64,000 nucleotides of DNA from contig NZ_CP183834.1 in the NCBI RefSeq assembly GCF_049675895.1, forward strand, positions 1,612,001 to 1,676,000, written 5' to 3'. The notes under the pieces are model-generated. The model searched no databases. It had not been told where the DNA came from and saw only the letters and a list, made by a program, of their open reading frames with translations. Position 1 is the first letter of the stretch. Every line of letters begins with the position of its first letter. The DNA is from Ampullimonas aquatilis. GTDB lineage: Bacteria; Pseudomonadota; Gammaproteobacteria; Burkholderiales; Burkholderiaceae_D. This document shows positions 26,447 to 36,095 of the stretch, one piece after another. The position numbers and the translations under genes are program-made.

Positions 26447-28867
26447 TTAAGTTCTTAATTTAACACCAAGTTTTACTTCTAATGTGGATATCAAGGTGTT
26501 AATTGCTGTTGTTACCTGCTTTTCATCCATTGTTCCAGCAATATTTTGAAGGGTAACCCTAAAAGCCAAGCTTTTGTCAAAATCTGTGACTTGGTTTTCT
26601 GGCAGTTTATAAACATCAAAGATTTTACATTCACGGATACACGTGCACTCTATGGTAGAGAGTCTTACTTCATTCACCAAGTCAGTAATATTGCTCGCAG
26701 TTATTTGATTTTTAGCTAGTACAGCAAAATCTCGAGTAACAACGGGGTATTTTGAGACTTCTTCATACTCAGCCATTTTTGAATTCCTAATTCTGTCTAT
26801 GTCGATCTCAAATAAGATCGGTGAAAAAGGCAATTCAAATTTTTTAGACAATTTAGGATGTAATTCCCCAATAAAACCTATTCTCAAGCCATTGAGTTCA
26901 ATTTGCGCACTGCGACCAGGATGTAATGCCGGATGCTGGCAACGGGAATAAGAAATATTTAAACCAAAGGTTAATTTATCAATATCATTTTTGACATCAT
27001 AAAAATCAACAACACGCTTCTTTTCTCCCCACTGCTCAACTAAAGTAGTTCCATACGCTAATCCTGCAAGACGGTAGGGTTGTTCAAAACCTTGGATATC
27101 AAACTTGCCATCGCCAATTTGATTGTTTTTCAAATAAACACGAGCGATCTCAAACACTCTAACTCGATCCGCTTTATGATTCAGATTAAATTGCAGGTTT
27201 GCAATTAAACTGCCAATGAGCGTGGAGCGCATTACGGAGAGATTACTTGTAATTGGATTTAACAATTTAATTGAGGACGGACTTTGACTAAGCAATAACT
27301 CGCTTTCATCATCTATAAAGCTGTAGTTGATGACTTCATGATATTCAGCATCTACTAAGATAGATCTGATTCTTTCCAAGGAGGTTTGTGTTTCCTTGGT
27401 ACTCAAAAATGGTTGGGCAGCTACAGGTACTTTAGCTGGTATACGCTCATAGCCATAAACACGAGCTACTTCTTCAATCAAATCCTCTTCAATTTGAATG
27501 TCAAATCGGTAAGCTGGCGCCTTTACTGAGAAAACGCCATTTATATTTTCGTAGTCAAACGATAGTCCTGAAAAAATTGTTTCCACTTCCTTTTCATGTA
27601 AATCAATACCTAAAATTCGTCTGGCTCTATCAATACGCATTTGAACCGAATTGATTGATGGCGTATTGACATTTTGATCTACTATGGGACCAAACTGTGC
27701 ATGATTATTTTGATTACATAAGGCATTAATTAAAGCGCTCAGTCTATCAATTTGATTGTAGGTTTGAGAGTAATCAACCCCTCGTTCAAATCGGTGAGAA
27801 GCATCGGAACCAAAACCCAGTGATCGACTTCTACCTCGAATAGAATCTGGCCACCAAAAGGCACACTCAAGAAAAATATCACGTGTATTTAAATCTATAC
27901 CAGTCGATGCCCCACCCATGATTCCACCCAAACATATGGGGCCAGACTCGTCTGCAATAACGCCATAATCTGGATTTAGTTTGATCTCAACGTCATTTAA
28001 CAAACGTAGTTGACTACCCTCCTCGGCCCAATTTATGGTGAGACCACCAGAAAGTTTATCTAAATCATAAACGTGTGTAGGTAAACCATATTCAAGCATC
28101 AAATAATTTGAAATGTCGACCAAAATACTCACACTACGAATATCACTACGTTGTAAACGCTGCAACATCCAGTCAGGTGTTTTTGTACTAGCATCAATGT
28201 TTTTGATGACTCTTCCAGTAAATCGACCACACAGATCAGATGCCAAAATATTGACGCTAACTTGATCATCAATATTAGTGTCAATAGTCTTAACAGGTTT
28301 TTCTATCAATGATAGATTTGTTAATGCAGAAACCTCTCTCGCCACACCAACAATAGACAAGCAGTCTGCTCGATTTGGGGTAAGTTTAATTGTGAAAATC
28401 GTATCATCCAGCATCAATACTTTGCGAACATTTTCACCAATCGCTGCATCTTCTGGCAGAACCATAAGTCCAGATGACTCATCATTGATACCCAATTCTT
28501 TTGAAGAGCAAAGCATGCCAGAGCTATCAATACCACGCATTTTTGCTTGTTTAATTAACAGGCCGCCTGGTAATTTCGCCCCTACCTTTGCACATGGAAC
28601 ACGCAAGCCTACTGCTACATTGGGAGCACCACAAACAATGGTCAGAACCTCATTGTCGCCAATATCAACTTGGCAAACATTTAAGCGATCAGCATCTGGA
28701 TGTTTTTGAATAGCAATGATTTTAGCTACAACAACACCGGTAAATTCAGGTGCTGCTTTCTCAAGCTCCTCTATTTCCAGGCCAGACATGGTTAACAGAC
28801 TTGATAATGCCTCTGTTGAAAGGTCTGGATTAATAAAAGAGCGTAGCCAACTTTCAGAAAATTTCAT
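26447..28867 (-). CDS. pheT: Phenylalanyl-tRNA synthetase beta subunit
   Basis: PheT, with PheS, charges tRNA-Phe. The 806-residue protein has the N-terminal tRNA-binding/EMAP-like domain (VVAKIIAIQKHPDADRLNVCQVDIG), the B3/B4 editing domain, the B5 domain, the catalytic-like B6/B7 core (FERGVDYSQTYNQIDR), and the C-terminal anticodon-binding ferredoxin-like domain (YPVVTRDFAVLA). The gene is visibly AT-richer than the flagellar and RM regions. It follows pheS by 35 bp. Confidence 0.97.
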   Translation of the reverse strand: MKFSESWLRSFINPDLSTEALSSLLTMSGLEIEELEKAAPEFTGVVVAKIIAIQKHPDADRLNVCQVDIGDNEVLTIVCGAPNVAVGLRVPCAKVGAKLPGGLLIKQAKMRGIDSSGMLCSSKELGINDESSGLMVLPEDAAIGENVRKVLMLDDTIFTIKLTPNRADCLSIVGVAREVSALTNLSLIEKPVKTIDTNIDDQVSVNILASDLCGRFTGRVIKNIDASTKTPDWMLQRLQRSDIRSVSILVDISNYLMLEYGLPTHVYDLDKLSGGLTINWAEEGSQLRLLNDVEIKLNPDYGVIADESGPICLGGIMGGASTGIDLNTRDIFLECAFWWPDSIRGRSRSLGFGSDASHRFERGVDYSQTYNQIDRLSALINALCNQNNHAQFGPIVDQNVNTPSINSVQMRIDRARRILGIDLHEKEVETIFSGLSFDYENINGVFSVKAPAYRFDIQIEEDLIEEVARVYGYERIPAKVPVAAQPFLSTKETQTSLERIRSILVDAEYHEVINYSFIDDESELLLSQSPSSIKLLNPITSNLSVMRSTLIGSLIANLQFNLNHKADRVRVFEIARVYLKNNQIGDGKFDIQGFEQPYRLAGLAYGTTLVEQWGEKKRVVDFYDVKNDIDKLTFGLNISYSRCQHPALHPGRSAQIELNGLRIGFIGELHPKLSKKFELPFSPILFEIDIDRIRNSKMAEYEEVSKYPVVTRDFAVLAKNQITASNITDLVNEVRLSTIECTCIRECKIFDVYKLPENQVTDFDKSLAFRVTLQNIAGTMDEKQVTTAINTLISTLEVKLGVKLRT

Positions 28868-28902
28868 AATGTTGTAATAGGGTTAAGTTCGGCGAAAAAT
28901 GC

Positions 28903-29925
28903 TTAGGTAAACTGTTTTAAAAAGCGCAGATCATTTTCGTAAAACAAGCGCAAATCATTAATACCATATCGCAGCATAGTAAGACGCTCAATACCACTAC
29001 CAAAGGCAAAACCAATATATTCTTCAGGATCTAATCCAAAATTTCGAATGACCGATGGGTGTACCTGCCCCGACCCCGATACTTCTAACCAACGACCTTT
29101 AAGTGGACCACTTGCAAATGCGATATCAATTTCAGCAGATGGCTCTGTAAAGGGAAAATAAGATGGTCGAAAGCGTAACTGGATATCATCGGTTTCAAAA
29201 AATGCTCTGATAAATCCCAGGTAAACTCCTTTAAGATCGGCAAAGCTGATATTTTTATCAATCCAGAGCCCCTCAAATTGATGAAACATTGGGGAGTGAG
29301 TCGCATCACTATCAACCCTATATGTTCGACCAGGTGCAATTACTTTGATTGGTGGTTGTGTCGTTTTTGCGTAACGAACCTGCATAGGGCTGGTATGGGT
29401 ACGTAACAAAAGCGGTTTGCCATTTGAATCGAGACTATCCACATAAAATGTGTCTTGCATGGATCTGGCGGGATGATTTTCCGGGCTATTCAATGAAGTG
29501 AAGTTGAACCAGTCTGTTTCAATTTCAGGGCCATCCGCAATATCAAATCCAATTGATTTAAAGATGGCCTCGATTCTTTGCCAACTCTTGATCACTGGGT
29601 GTATGGTGCCTTTCCCAATTCCCCTGCCTGGTAGAGTAATGTCAATAGCCTCAGCAGCAAGTTGAGCCGCAATTTGCTGCTCGGTGAGCTCATCGCGTCG
29701 TTGCAGCAGTAGCACTTCAACTTCTTGCTTGCAACGATTAACTTCAGCACCTTTGGCACGCCTTGACTCGGGATCCAATGCCGATAATGCTTTTAGCAAA
29801 ATTGTAATCTCGCCGCTTTTACCCAGAAATTTTGCTTTCTCATTTTCTAGGGTTGCCGCATCTTGTGCGCCTTGAAAGGATATCTTCGCGCGATCAATAA
29901 GATTTTGAAGTTGTGATAAGTCCAT
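28903..29925 (-). CDS. pheS: Phenylalanyl-tRNA synthetase alpha subunit
   Basis: The catalytic alpha subunit of PheRS. Class II motifs are clear: motif 1 region GFDIADGPEIETDWFNF, motif 2 (RTHTSPMQVRYAKT), and the terminal motif 3 (YIGFAFGSGIERLTMLRYGI). An N-terminal coiled coil (about 1-85) binds tRNA. The start MDLSQLQNL at 29925 is preferred; an ATG two codons earlier is possible. A strong hairpin with its T run ends only a few bases before the start, leaving very little normal leader. Confidence 0.97.
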   Translation of the reverse strand: MDLSQLQNLIDRAKISFQGAQDAATLENEKAKFLGKSGEITILLKALSALDPESRRAKGAEVNRCKQEVEVLLLQRRDELTEQQIAAQLAAEAIDITLPGRGIGKGTIHPVIKSWQRIEAIFKSIGFDIADGPEIETDWFNFTSLNSPENHPARSMQDTFYVDSLDSNGKPLLLRTHTSPMQVRYAKTTQPPIKVIAPGRTYRVDSDATHSPMFHQFEGLWIDKNISFADLKGVYLGFIRAFFETDDIQLRFRPSYFPFTEPSAEIDIAFASGPLKGRWLEVSGSGQVHPSVIRNFGLDPEEYIGFAFGSGIERLTMLRYGINDLRLFYENDLRFLKQFT

Positions 29926-29933
29926 AGTCATAT

Positions 29934-29966
29934 ATAAAAAAAGGGCCTCTATAATCAGGCCCTTTT
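29934..29966 (-). terminator. Hairpin with T run abutting the pheS start (possible attenuator)
   Basis: Read leftward, AAAAGGGCCT pairs with AGGCCCTTTT across a 7-base loop and runs into T residues that end within a few bases of the pheS start codon. The AGAGG that could serve as pheS SD lies in the 3' arm. It may terminate the infC-rpmI-rplT transcript partially or regulate pheST. Confidence 0.7.
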
Positions 29967-30007
29967 AATTTCGCATGATTAACAAGAATCATGAAACGAA
30001 AGATGGT

Positions 30008-30367
30008 TTAGGCAGCGATTCTTGCCTTAACCTGATTCACGATTGCAGCGAAAGCAGCTTTATCAGCAACAGCTAAATCAGCCAGAACTTTACGGTCGAT
30101 TTCAATAGCTGCTTTTTTCAAGCCATTCATGAAAACGCTATAAGTCAGATTATGTTCACGCGCTGCTGCATTGATACGAGTAATCCACAAAGCACGGAAT
30201 ACACGTTTTTTATTGCGGCGGTCACGATAAGCATATTGACCAGCACGCATGACCGCTTCTTTGGCAATGCGAAATACATTTTTTCTACGGCCACGGTAAC
30301 CTTTGGCAGCATCTAAAACTTTTTTATGGCGGGCTCTTGCAGTAACCCCACGTTTTACTCGAGGCAT
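30008..30367 (-). CDS. rplT: 50S ribosomal protein L20
   Basis: L20 binds 23S rRNA early in 50S assembly and in several bacteria also represses its own operon. The 119-residue basic protein starts MPRVKRGVTARARHKKVLD and ends in the conserved globular part (INAAAREHNLTYSVFMNGLKKA region). It lies 24 bp after rpmI in the infC-rpmI-rplT order. Confidence 0.98.
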   Translation of the reverse strand: MPRVKRGVTARARHKKVLDAAKGYRGRRKNVFRIAKEAVMRAGQYAYRDRRNKKRVFRALWITRINAAAREHNLTYSVFMNGLKKAAIEIDRKVLADLAVADKAAFAAIVNQVKARIAA

Positions 30368-30391
30368 ATATTTCTCCTAAATAATGAGGGG

Positions 30392-30589
30392 TTATGCGTA
30401 TGGCAACATGGCCTTGACGGAGACCATATTGGTTGGATGCACCGCTGCTGAACCACGCAACTGGCGTTTATTTTTAGTCGTTTTCTTGGTCAAAATGTGA
30501 CGCTTGAAAGCTTGGCCACGTTTGACAGAACCACTGGCACGAACAGCAAATCGCTTGGCCGCGCTCTTTTTGGTTTTCATCTTAGGCAT
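30392..30589 (-). CDS. rpmI: 50S ribosomal protein L35
   Basis: L35 is a small basic protein of the large subunit. From the ATG at 30589 it has 65 residues, starting MPKMKTKKSAAKRFAVRASG and ending in SVKAMLPYA, the normal length. Fourteen additional in-frame codons upstream do not match the family. It lies between infC and rplT. Confidence 0.97.
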   Translation of the reverse strand: MPKMKTKKSAAKRFAVRASGSVKRGQAFKRHILTKKTTKNKRQLRGSAAVHPTNMVSVKAMLPYA

Positions 30590-30704
30590 TTCTACCACTC
30601 CATGATTTATGATGAAAGGTGACCTCCCCACGGAGATACTTGCTTAACCTGTCTATCACTTATTTTGCAGCTAGTGCTGCATAATCCTCGTCAAATAACG
30701 CTGA

Positions 30705-31226
30705 TTATTTTTTCTTTTTAGGCGCCAAAACCATGACCATCTGGCGACCTTCAATTTTAGGAAATTGCTCCACTTGACCAAATTCCTCAAGCTCGGCTTT
30801 AATTCTTTCCAACAGCCTCGCTCCAATTTCTTGGTGAGCCATTTCCCTGCCTCTAAAGCGCAAAGTGATTTTGGTCTTATCACCTTCGTCCAGAAATTTA
30901 ATCAAGCTGCGTAGCTTAACCTGATAATCACCCTCATCAGTACCAGGTCGAAACTTGATTTCTTTGACCTGGATTACTTTTTGTTTGAGTTTCGCTTCGT
31001 GCGCTTTTTTCTGTTCCTGATATTTGAATTTGCCATAATCCATCAAACGGCAAACGGGCGGAACTGCAGTAGGTGCAATCTCAACCAAATCAACATCAGC
31101 TTCTTCAGAAAGCTTGAATGCATCCGACAACTTTACAACGCCTAGTTGTTCATTGTTTACACCGATTAAACGCACTTCCGTGGCGGTAATCTCACCGTTT
31201 AGACGGTGGCTCTTATCAGTAGCTAT
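30705..31226 (-). CDS. infC: Translation initiation factor IF-3, probable AUA start
   Basis: IF-3 proofreads the initiator tRNA and start codon on the 30S subunit. No ATG gives a full protein. Reading upstream in frame restores the family N-terminus ATDKSHRLNGEITATEVRLIG, preceded by ATA at 31224-31226, which is seven bases after an AAGGA SD; an ATT two codons earlier would sit almost on the SD. infC genes are known for such rare starts, which IF-3 discriminates against, giving autoregulation. With this start the protein has 173 residues and ends in VLAPKKKK. Confidence 0.94.
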   Translation of the reverse strand: MATDKSHRLNGEITATEVRLIGVNNEQLGVVKLSDAFKLSEEADVDLVEIAPTAVPPVCRLMDYGKFKYQEQKKAHEAKLKQKVIQVKEIKFRPGTDEGDYQVKLRSLIKFLDEGDKTKITLRFRGREMAHQEIGARLLERIKAELEEFGQVEQFPKIEGRQMVMVLAPKKKK

Positions 31227-31275
31227 CTCAATATCCTTATAAAAAATTTAGCCCAAACAGTGCCATTAGCCTGCA

Positions 31276-33183
31276 TTAAAGATATTCAGAAATGTCCGAA
31301 CTGATTCGTTCAATGAGTGCTAAGACAGGCATGGCACCAAGGTCGGCATTACCACGCGCTCTTACGGCTACTGTATTTGCTTGCATCTCTTTTTCACCCA
31401 CAATGACTAAATAGGGTATCTTTTGTAAAGAATGCTCGCGGATTTTATAGGTTATTTTCTCATTGCGCAAATCTGTTTTTACTCTAAAGCCTTGTTTTTT
31501 CAGCAATTGAGCAACAGATTGGGCATATTCAGAAAAATTCTCAGAAATGCTCATCACTACCACCTGTTCAGGTGACAGCCACACAGGAAGCGCCCCAGCA
31601 TGATTTTCAATCAACATGCCAATAAAGCGTTCCAATGAACCCAAAATGGCCCGATGCAGCATCACTGGTGGTTTACGACTATTATCCTCGTCAACAAACT
31701 CTGCGCCTAAGCGAGTTGGCATGGAGAAATCGACTTGCATGGTACCGCATTGCCAGGAACGTCCAATAGAGTCTTTGAGATGATATTCAATTTTGGGGCC
31801 ATAAAAAGCGCCCTCACCTGGCAACTCTTCCCATGGACTGCCTGCCGCACGAATAGCTTCACGCAAGCTATTTTCAGCCTTATCCCAAATTTCATCCGAA
31901 CCAATCCGTTTTGCTGGTCGTAATGCTAATTTGACGGTGATGTTATTAAAGCCAAAATGCGCATACACCTGACGCACCACGGCATCAAATGCGGCCACTT
32001 CAGACTGAACCTGATTTTCAGTACAGAAAACATGTCCATCATCCTGGGTAAAACCGCGGACGCGCATCAGTCCATGCAAAGATCCAGATGACTCATTGCG
32101 ATGGCATTGTCCAAATTCACCATAACGCAAAGGGAGATCACGATAGCTATGCAAGCCTGAATTAAAGATTTGCACATGACCTGGACAGTTCATCGGCTTG
32201 AGTGCATAGGCTCGGCTTTCCGATTCAGTCGTGAACATATTGTCTTTGTAGTTTTCCCAATGGCCGGTTTTTTCCCATAGACTGCGATCAAGAATCTGCG
32301 GTGCTTTGACTTCCTGATAACCATTGTCGAGATAAACCTTGCGCATATATTGCTCAACTTGCTGCCAGATAGTCCAGCCTTTGGGATGCCAGAAAACCAG
32401 GCCAGGCGCTTCGTCTTGCATATGGAATAAATCGAGTTGCTTGCCCAGTTTTCGGTGATCACGTTTTTCTGCTTCTTCAAGCATATGCAGATAGGCTTCT
32501 TGATCTTCTTTTTTAGCCCATGCTGTGCCATAAATCCGTTGCAACATTTCATTGCTGGAATTGCCGCGCCAATAGGCACCCGCAACTTTCATCAACTTGA
32601 ATACCTTCAGTTTTCCTGTTGAGGGAACATGAGGGCCACGACACAAGTCGATGAAATTGCCTTCGCGATACAAGGAAATGTCTTCATTAGCAGGAATAGA
32701 AGCAATAATTTCTGCCTTGTATTGCTCACCAATGGACTCGAAGAAGGTGACAGCATCGTCTCGCTTCATCACTTCACGAGTCACCGGTAGATCCTGCTTG
32801 GATAATTCCAGCATTTTCTTTTCAATAGCAGCCAAATCTTCTGGCGTAAATGGGCGCTTATATGAGAAATCGTAATAAAAACCATTTTCTATGACTGGGC
32901 CGATAGTGACTTGCGCATCAGGGAACAATGATTTAACGGCATAGGCAAGCAAATGCGCCGTCGAATGGCGGATCAAATCCAGGCCATCCGTATCTTTGTC
33001 GGTGACGATGGCAAGACTGACATCGTGGTCGATCAAATAGGACGTATCGACCAGCTGACCATTCACTTTGCCACCCAAGGCCGCTTTAGCAAGGCCAGTA
33101 CCGATGCCAGCAGCGATCTGAGCCACGGTGACTGGGGATTCAAATTGACGTTCTGAACCATCGGGTAGCTTGATTGTGATCAT
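31276..33183 (-). CDS. thrS: Threonyl-tRNA synthetase
   Basis: ThrRS, 635 residues. It has the N-terminal TGS domain (ITIKLPDGSERQFESPVTVAQIA), the second editing domain with the H-x-x-x-H zinc/active-site motif (RHSTAHLLAYAVKSLFP), the class II catalytic core (MNCPGHVQIFNSGLHSYRDLPLR; FTQDDGHVFC) and the C-terminal anticodon-binding domain (VVVMSISENFSEYAQSVAQLLKKQGF). It leads the thrS-infC-rpmI-rplT group; infC begins 49 bases downstream. Confidence 0.98.
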   Translation of the reverse strand: MITIKLPDGSERQFESPVTVAQIAAGIGTGLAKAALGGKVNGQLVDTSYLIDHDVSLAIVTDKDTDGLDLIRHSTAHLLAYAVKSLFPDAQVTIGPVIENGFYYDFSYKRPFTPEDLAAIEKKMLELSKQDLPVTREVMKRDDAVTFFESIGEQYKAEIIASIPANEDISLYREGNFIDLCRGPHVPSTGKLKVFKLMKVAGAYWRGNSSNEMLQRIYGTAWAKKEDQEAYLHMLEEAEKRDHRKLGKQLDLFHMQDEAPGLVFWHPKGWTIWQQVEQYMRKVYLDNGYQEVKAPQILDRSLWEKTGHWENYKDNMFTTESESRAYALKPMNCPGHVQIFNSGLHSYRDLPLRYGEFGQCHRNESSGSLHGLMRVRGFTQDDGHVFCTENQVQSEVAAFDAVVRQVYAHFGFNNITVKLALRPAKRIGSDEIWDKAENSLREAIRAAGSPWEELPGEGAFYGPKIEYHLKDSIGRSWQCGTMQVDFSMPTRLGAEFVDEDNSRKPPVMLHRAILGSLERFIGMLIENHAGALPVWLSPEQVVVMSISENFSEYAQSVAQLLKKQGFRVKTDLRNEKITYKIREHSLQKIPYLVIVGEKEMQANTVAVRARGNADLGAMPVLALIERISSDISEYL

Positions 33184-33202
33184 GATTATTAGGTAGTCAG
33201 AA

Positions 33203-33229
33203 ATAAAAAAGCGCGGACGAGCCGCGCTT
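33203..33229 (-). terminator. Intrinsic terminator between tRNA-Val and thrS
   Basis: Read leftward, AAGCGCGG pairs with CCGCGCTT across a 5-base loop and runs into six T residues. It lies ~85 bases after tRNA-Val and ~20 bases before the thrS start, so it ends the tRNA transcript or attenuates thrS. Confidence 0.8.
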
Positions 33230-33312
33230 GCTATATATAGATTGAGCAGACTCGTTTATTGAAACTGTGTAGAAGTAGTTCGCGATGTCATAAGCTGCTC
33301 AAAACTGAAAAT

Positions 33313-33389
33313 TGGTAGGCGAAATTGGATTCGAACCAACGACCCCCACCATGTCAAGGTGGTGCTCTAACCAACTGAGCTATTCGCCT
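33313..33389 (-). tRNA. tRNA-Val (anticodon GAC)
   Basis: A 77-base gene with encoded CCA. Acceptor AGGCGAA / TTCGCCT, D-arm AGCTCAGTTGGTTAGAGC, anticodon stem CCACC/GGTGG around TTGACAT (anticodon GAC), and T arm TTGG-TTCGAAT-CCAA are all intact. It lies between relA and thrS. Confidence 0.97.
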
Positions 33390-33512
33390 GAAAGACCGTC
33401 ATTATATGCATAACTTGCACAACTTGGCTAGAGGCAAACCAATTTAATCAGCTTGAATCACTGAATGACGGTAAACGCTATAACGCCAACTCACATAGTT
33501 GATTGACAAAAA

Positions 33513-35933
33513 CTATTTCCGTCGTGCGGAGATGACGGCGCTAACCTCGGCAATGAGATTGATTGCACGTTGCAATTGGGTGGAGTTATTGACTTCAACT
33601 GTGAATTGCATTGAGGCAACATGTCTGACTGTTTGGGTATTAACGCCAATCACGTTCATTTTTTCTCGAGCAAATACCTCAGAAATATCGCGCAGCAGCC
33701 CCTGCCGATCCTGTGCTTGTACGACGATATCGACGGGATAAATCGGCGTGTCTGCAGGACTTACTGAATTTTCACCCCAGGTGGTTTGCACCACACGTTC
33801 GGGAGAGCGTGCTTGCATTTGTGCAAAATTGCTACAGGTTTCACGGTGAATAGAAACACCTTTGCCACGTGTCACAAAACCAATAATGGCATCGGGGGGC
33901 GCAGGTTTGCAGCACTTGGCCAGTTGGGTCAGTAACGACCCGACCCCCACGACCAGCACCCCACTTTGTTTATAACCCGGCTGCTCATGGCGACTTTTAC
34001 GCAATGGTACTTTATCGATATCAATATCGAGTGCAGTGGCATCACCATGCAGGGCCGATTCAATTCTTTTGGCACCGATGTCCTCTTTACCTGCGGCAAT
34101 GAAGAGATCATCAGTGCTGTCGAATCCCAGTTTTCTGGAAAGATCTTCCAGATTGGTAGAAGTTTTGCCCTCACGCTGCAAAATCCGCTCTATATGGCTG
34201 CGCCCCAAAGCGATGGTTTCTGCCAGTTCCAAAGCATTAAACCATTGGCGCACCTTTTGTCGTGCCCGATTACTCTGGATATAACCCAGATTGGGATTCA
34301 GCCAATCTCGTGAAGGCCCTGTGGCAGGTGTGCCACGCCGTGCTGAAATAATTTCTACTGTTTGCCCATTTTGTAATGGCGTATTGAGTGGCACCATCGC
34401 ACCATTTACCCGTGCGCCACGACAACGATGGCCCAGATCAGTATGCAAATGGTAAGCAAAATCGATGGGTGTTGACGTTGCTGGTAGCTCGATAACACGG
34501 GCTTGAGGAGTCAAAATATAGATTTGCTCATCCAACCCGGCCATGCGATAGTTTTTTTCGCCATTTGAATCAGCCTCATTAGAACTATTGTCCGCATGAT
34601 TGGGCGACGCTGCCTCACCTTTTTCAACATCCGTTTTCCAAGCCAGCAGTTGTCTGAACAAGGCAATTTTTTCATCATATTTCTTTTGCTCGGAATCGGT
34701 GGCAAAACCCTTCATGCCAGCAAAGCCTTTGGCGCCTAGCTCCTTGTATCGCCAATGGGCAGCAACCCCATATTCGGCAAATTGGTGCATATCGTAGGTA
34801 CGAACTTGCACTTCAAAGTTTTTGCCATTTTCATCAATGACGACTGTATGTAGCGACTTATAACCATTCGCTTTAGGACGCGCGATATAGTCGTCAAATT
34901 CCTCGGTAATAGGCGACCAGATCTGATGCACCAGGCTCAAAACCGTATAGCAGGTCTTGATATCCTCAACGATGATGCGAAATGCGCGCACATCATAAAG
35001 TGCCTCAAAATTGATGTGCTTGTCACGCATTTTTTTGAAAATGCTGTAGATATTTTTGGGACGTCCTGTGACCTCACCGCGAATACCTTCTTTAGTCAAT
35101 TCAGCACGAATTCGCTGGCTGACCGACTCAATGAACTGTTCACGCTCGACCCGTTTTTCATCAAGCAAGCGGGCAATTTTTTTATAGATTTCTGGCTCGG
35201 TAAAACGAAACGCCAGATCCTCGAGTTCCCATTTGAGTTGACCAATGCCCAAGCGATTTGCCAACGGTGCGAGCAAATCCATGGCTTCTCGTGAAACTTC
35301 CAGTGGTGGCGTCAATTTGTTGGCCGCAAAGTAACGCATGGATTGCAGCCGCGATGCCAAAAAGATGATGACAACGCGAATATCCTGAGCAAACGCCAGC
35401 AACATTTTGCGCAAACTCTCGGCTTGCTGACGTAACTCTACCTTATTGACTGCGGCTACATTGGTGGTTCGTCCAGAATGATCTTTGGATTGACTGCGAG
35501 TCAGCGACTCCAGACCAACGAGCTTATTGACGCCTTCAGCCAATTGCCAAAAGCCCGTTGAGTCGTGCTCTTCCGGGTGGACAAAGCGGGTAAACAAGGC
35601 CGGCTTAATGACTTTTTCTTCCTTGTGCAATTTATCCATGCACAGAAACAGCCACGCAGCGTCAATAGCACCGTCGTCAAAACCCAATTTAATCAAGATA
35701 TCGACGACACCCTGAGCATGCGCCAAAGCCGATTCACTGCTACGGGTCTGCTGATAAGGCAACAACTTTTGGCTAAATTGAGCCAGCGAATCACAACCAG
35801 CCAACAGCGAGCTTAACGAAGCTGCTACCTCAGCAAAAGGTTGGGACGAGGCTAAGTCGGTATGACCGGATGAAACCAATGACATTTCTTTTTCTTTGAG
35901 GCTGGTCTGACCAGCAATGGTTTGAGCAGGCAT
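33513..35933 (-). CDS. relA: (p)ppGpp synthetase RelA
   Basis: A long RelA/SpoT protein of 806 residues. The hydrolase-like domain lacks the HD pair and reads FLASRLQSMRYFAANK where bifunctional enzymes have the catalytic motif, so hydrolysis is not expected. The synthetase domain (EVTGRPKNIYSIFKKMRDK, YDVRAFRIIVED, RPKANGYKSLHTVV) is intact. TGS (IYILTPQARVIELPATSTPIDFAYHLHT), a helical/zinc-finger region (CCKPAPPDAIIGFVTRGKGVSIHRETC) and a C-terminal ACT domain follow. This fits RelA, activated by uncharged tRNA on ribosomes. An alternative start lies at 35885. Confidence 0.93.
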   Translation of the reverse strand: MPAQTIAGQTSLKEKEMSLVSSGHTDLASSQPFAEVAASLSSLLAGCDSLAQFSQKLLPYQQTRSSESALAHAQGVVDILIKLGFDDGAIDAAWLFLCMDKLHKEEKVIKPALFTRFVHPEEHDSTGFWQLAEGVNKLVGLESLTRSQSKDHSGRTTNVAAVNKVELRQQAESLRKMLLAFAQDIRVVIIFLASRLQSMRYFAANKLTPPLEVSREAMDLLAPLANRLGIGQLKWELEDLAFRFTEPEIYKKIARLLDEKRVEREQFIESVSQRIRAELTKEGIRGEVTGRPKNIYSIFKKMRDKHINFEALYDVRAFRIIVEDIKTCYTVLSLVHQIWSPITEEFDDYIARPKANGYKSLHTVVIDENGKNFEVQVRTYDMHQFAEYGVAAHWRYKELGAKGFAGMKGFATDSEQKKYDEKIALFRQLLAWKTDVEKGEAASPNHADNSSNEADSNGEKNYRMAGLDEQIYILTPQARVIELPATSTPIDFAYHLHTDLGHRCRGARVNGAMVPLNTPLQNGQTVEIISARRGTPATGPSRDWLNPNLGYIQSNRARQKVRQWFNALELAETIALGRSHIERILQREGKTSTNLEDLSRKLGFDSTDDLFIAAGKEDIGAKRIESALHGDATALDIDIDKVPLRKSRHEQPGYKQSGVLVVGVGSLLTQLAKCCKPAPPDAIIGFVTRGKGVSIHRETCSNFAQMQARSPERVVQTTWGENSVSPADTPIYPVDIVVQAQDRQGLLRDISEVFAREKMNVIGVNTQTVRHVASMQFTVEVNNSTQLQRAINLIAEVSAVISARRK

Positions 35934-36095
35934 GACGCTATTTTAGCCATTCCTGTGCCAGCAATTTATATCCACATTTGAGCATAATATATACACCCAC
36001 ACAGTATTGAAAATGGTTATGTATAATAAGCACCTAAGAAGGTGATTTATCCATATACTCCTTAAAAATGCCTTTTTTCAGCACTTTTTAATGAG

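Noticed and set aside
29967..30007. pheM-like leader peptide before pheS
   Set aside because: The only short frame (MILVNHAKL) has no Phe codons.
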